Part shown: positions 5,307 to 5,564 of the stretch, one piece after another
Numbering within the stretch: the first letter of the stretch is position 1
Layout of the letters: each line of letters begins with the position of its first letter
Source of the DNA: an archaeon
GTDB lineage: Archaea; Asgardarchaeota; Heimdallarchaeia; Hodarchaeales; S146-22
Direction: 5' to 3'
DNA: 5,564 nt
Assembly (NCBI GenBank): GCA_024276395.1
Contig: JAJRXH010000607.1
Location: forward strand, 1 to 5,564
Position numbers and translations under genes: made by a program
Notes under the pieces: model-generated
Database searches by the model: none
Seen by the model: the letters and a program-made list of their open reading frames with translations, nothing else
Told to the model about the DNA's origin: nothing

Positions 5307-5564
5307 ATGCCAGTGGAAAAGAAATTCCATGATTGTAAGATGATAGTACTTGACTTTGATGGCACGATTGTTGACTCAATGCCTTGGCTAGAACAAATTG
5401 CCGTTCAAGTCATGAGCAAGTACATGAATGAATCACGAGCAATTCTCAGAAAAAAATACCGCGAGACCACAGGCCTACCTTTCGAACAGCAAATCGAATT
5501 AATCCGACCGAATCATCCTGAAAACCGACAAATGGTAAAAGAATTCGAGGAGACCAAGAAGAAA
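5307..5564 (+). CDS. HAD-superfamily hydrolase, N-terminal part (cut by window end)
   Basis: The first 86 residues of a haloacid dehalogenase-superfamily protein, open to the last base. Motif I is VLDFDGTIVDS (14-24), with the nucleophile Asp16 and the acid/base Asp18; the T after DG fits a phosphatase or phosphomutase. The following helical stretch with ETTGLPFEQQIELI resembles the inserted cap of phosphoglycolate phosphatase/beta-phosphoglucomutase-type members. Motifs II-IV lie beyond the window, so substrate and subgroup cannot be assigned. The ATG at 5307 comes two bases after the larB stop, with AAAGGAAG at 5293-5300 as ribosome site, so it is co-transcribed with larB. A link to nickel-pincer nucleotide metabolism, where nucleotides and AMP are handled, is possible but rests only on this position. 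Confidence 0.85.
   Translation, partial: MPVEKKFHDCKMIVLDFDGTIVDSMPWLEQIAVQVMSKYMNESRAILRKKYRETTGLPFEQQIELIRPNHPENRQMVKEFEETKKK

Overview
The window carries six protein genes in three small blocks, and none of the sequence looks phage-like or transposon-like. The DNA is moderately AT-rich. Most genes have plausible Shine-Dalgarno sequences. Upstream regions contain TATA-like boxes rather than clear bacterial -35/-10 pairs. A protein that opens with an apparent gelsolin-fold domain points to an Asgard archaeon, because prokaryotic gelsolin-like proteins are best known from that group. This assignment is an inference: the metabolic genes would fit many archaea and bacteria.

Left part (1-2768): a gene-free stretch with a split direct repeat and several small hairpins comes first. 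Two divergent PLP-enzyme genes follow. The minus-strand gene encodes a cystathionine beta-synthase/cysteine synthase core without CBS (Bateman) domains. The plus-strand gene encodes a cystathionine gamma-synthase/gamma-lyase family enzyme. Together they resemble the two-step reverse transsulfuration pair (homocysteine plus an activated serine to cystathionine, then to cysteine). The gamma enzyme is unusual: it has two inserts of about 30 residues and lacks a normally conserved segment of about 16 residues.

Middle (2867-3829, minus strand): a 320-residue protein with an N-terminal gelsolin-like domain, a long Ser/Pro/Lys/Arg-rich linker, and a C-terminal beta-rich region I do not recognise. 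It is the most interesting gene here, a candidate actin-binding or cytoskeletal protein.

Right part (3948 to the end, plus strand): a tightly packed operon encodes a stand-alone C-terminal half of the nickel insertase LarC, then LarB, then the start of a HAD-superfamily phosphatase cut by the window edge. LarB and LarC belong to the nickel-pincer nucleotide (NPN) cofactor pathway used by LarA-type racemases and epimerases. The N-terminal half of LarC, LarE and LarA are not in the window, so LarC is apparently encoded by split genes in this organism.
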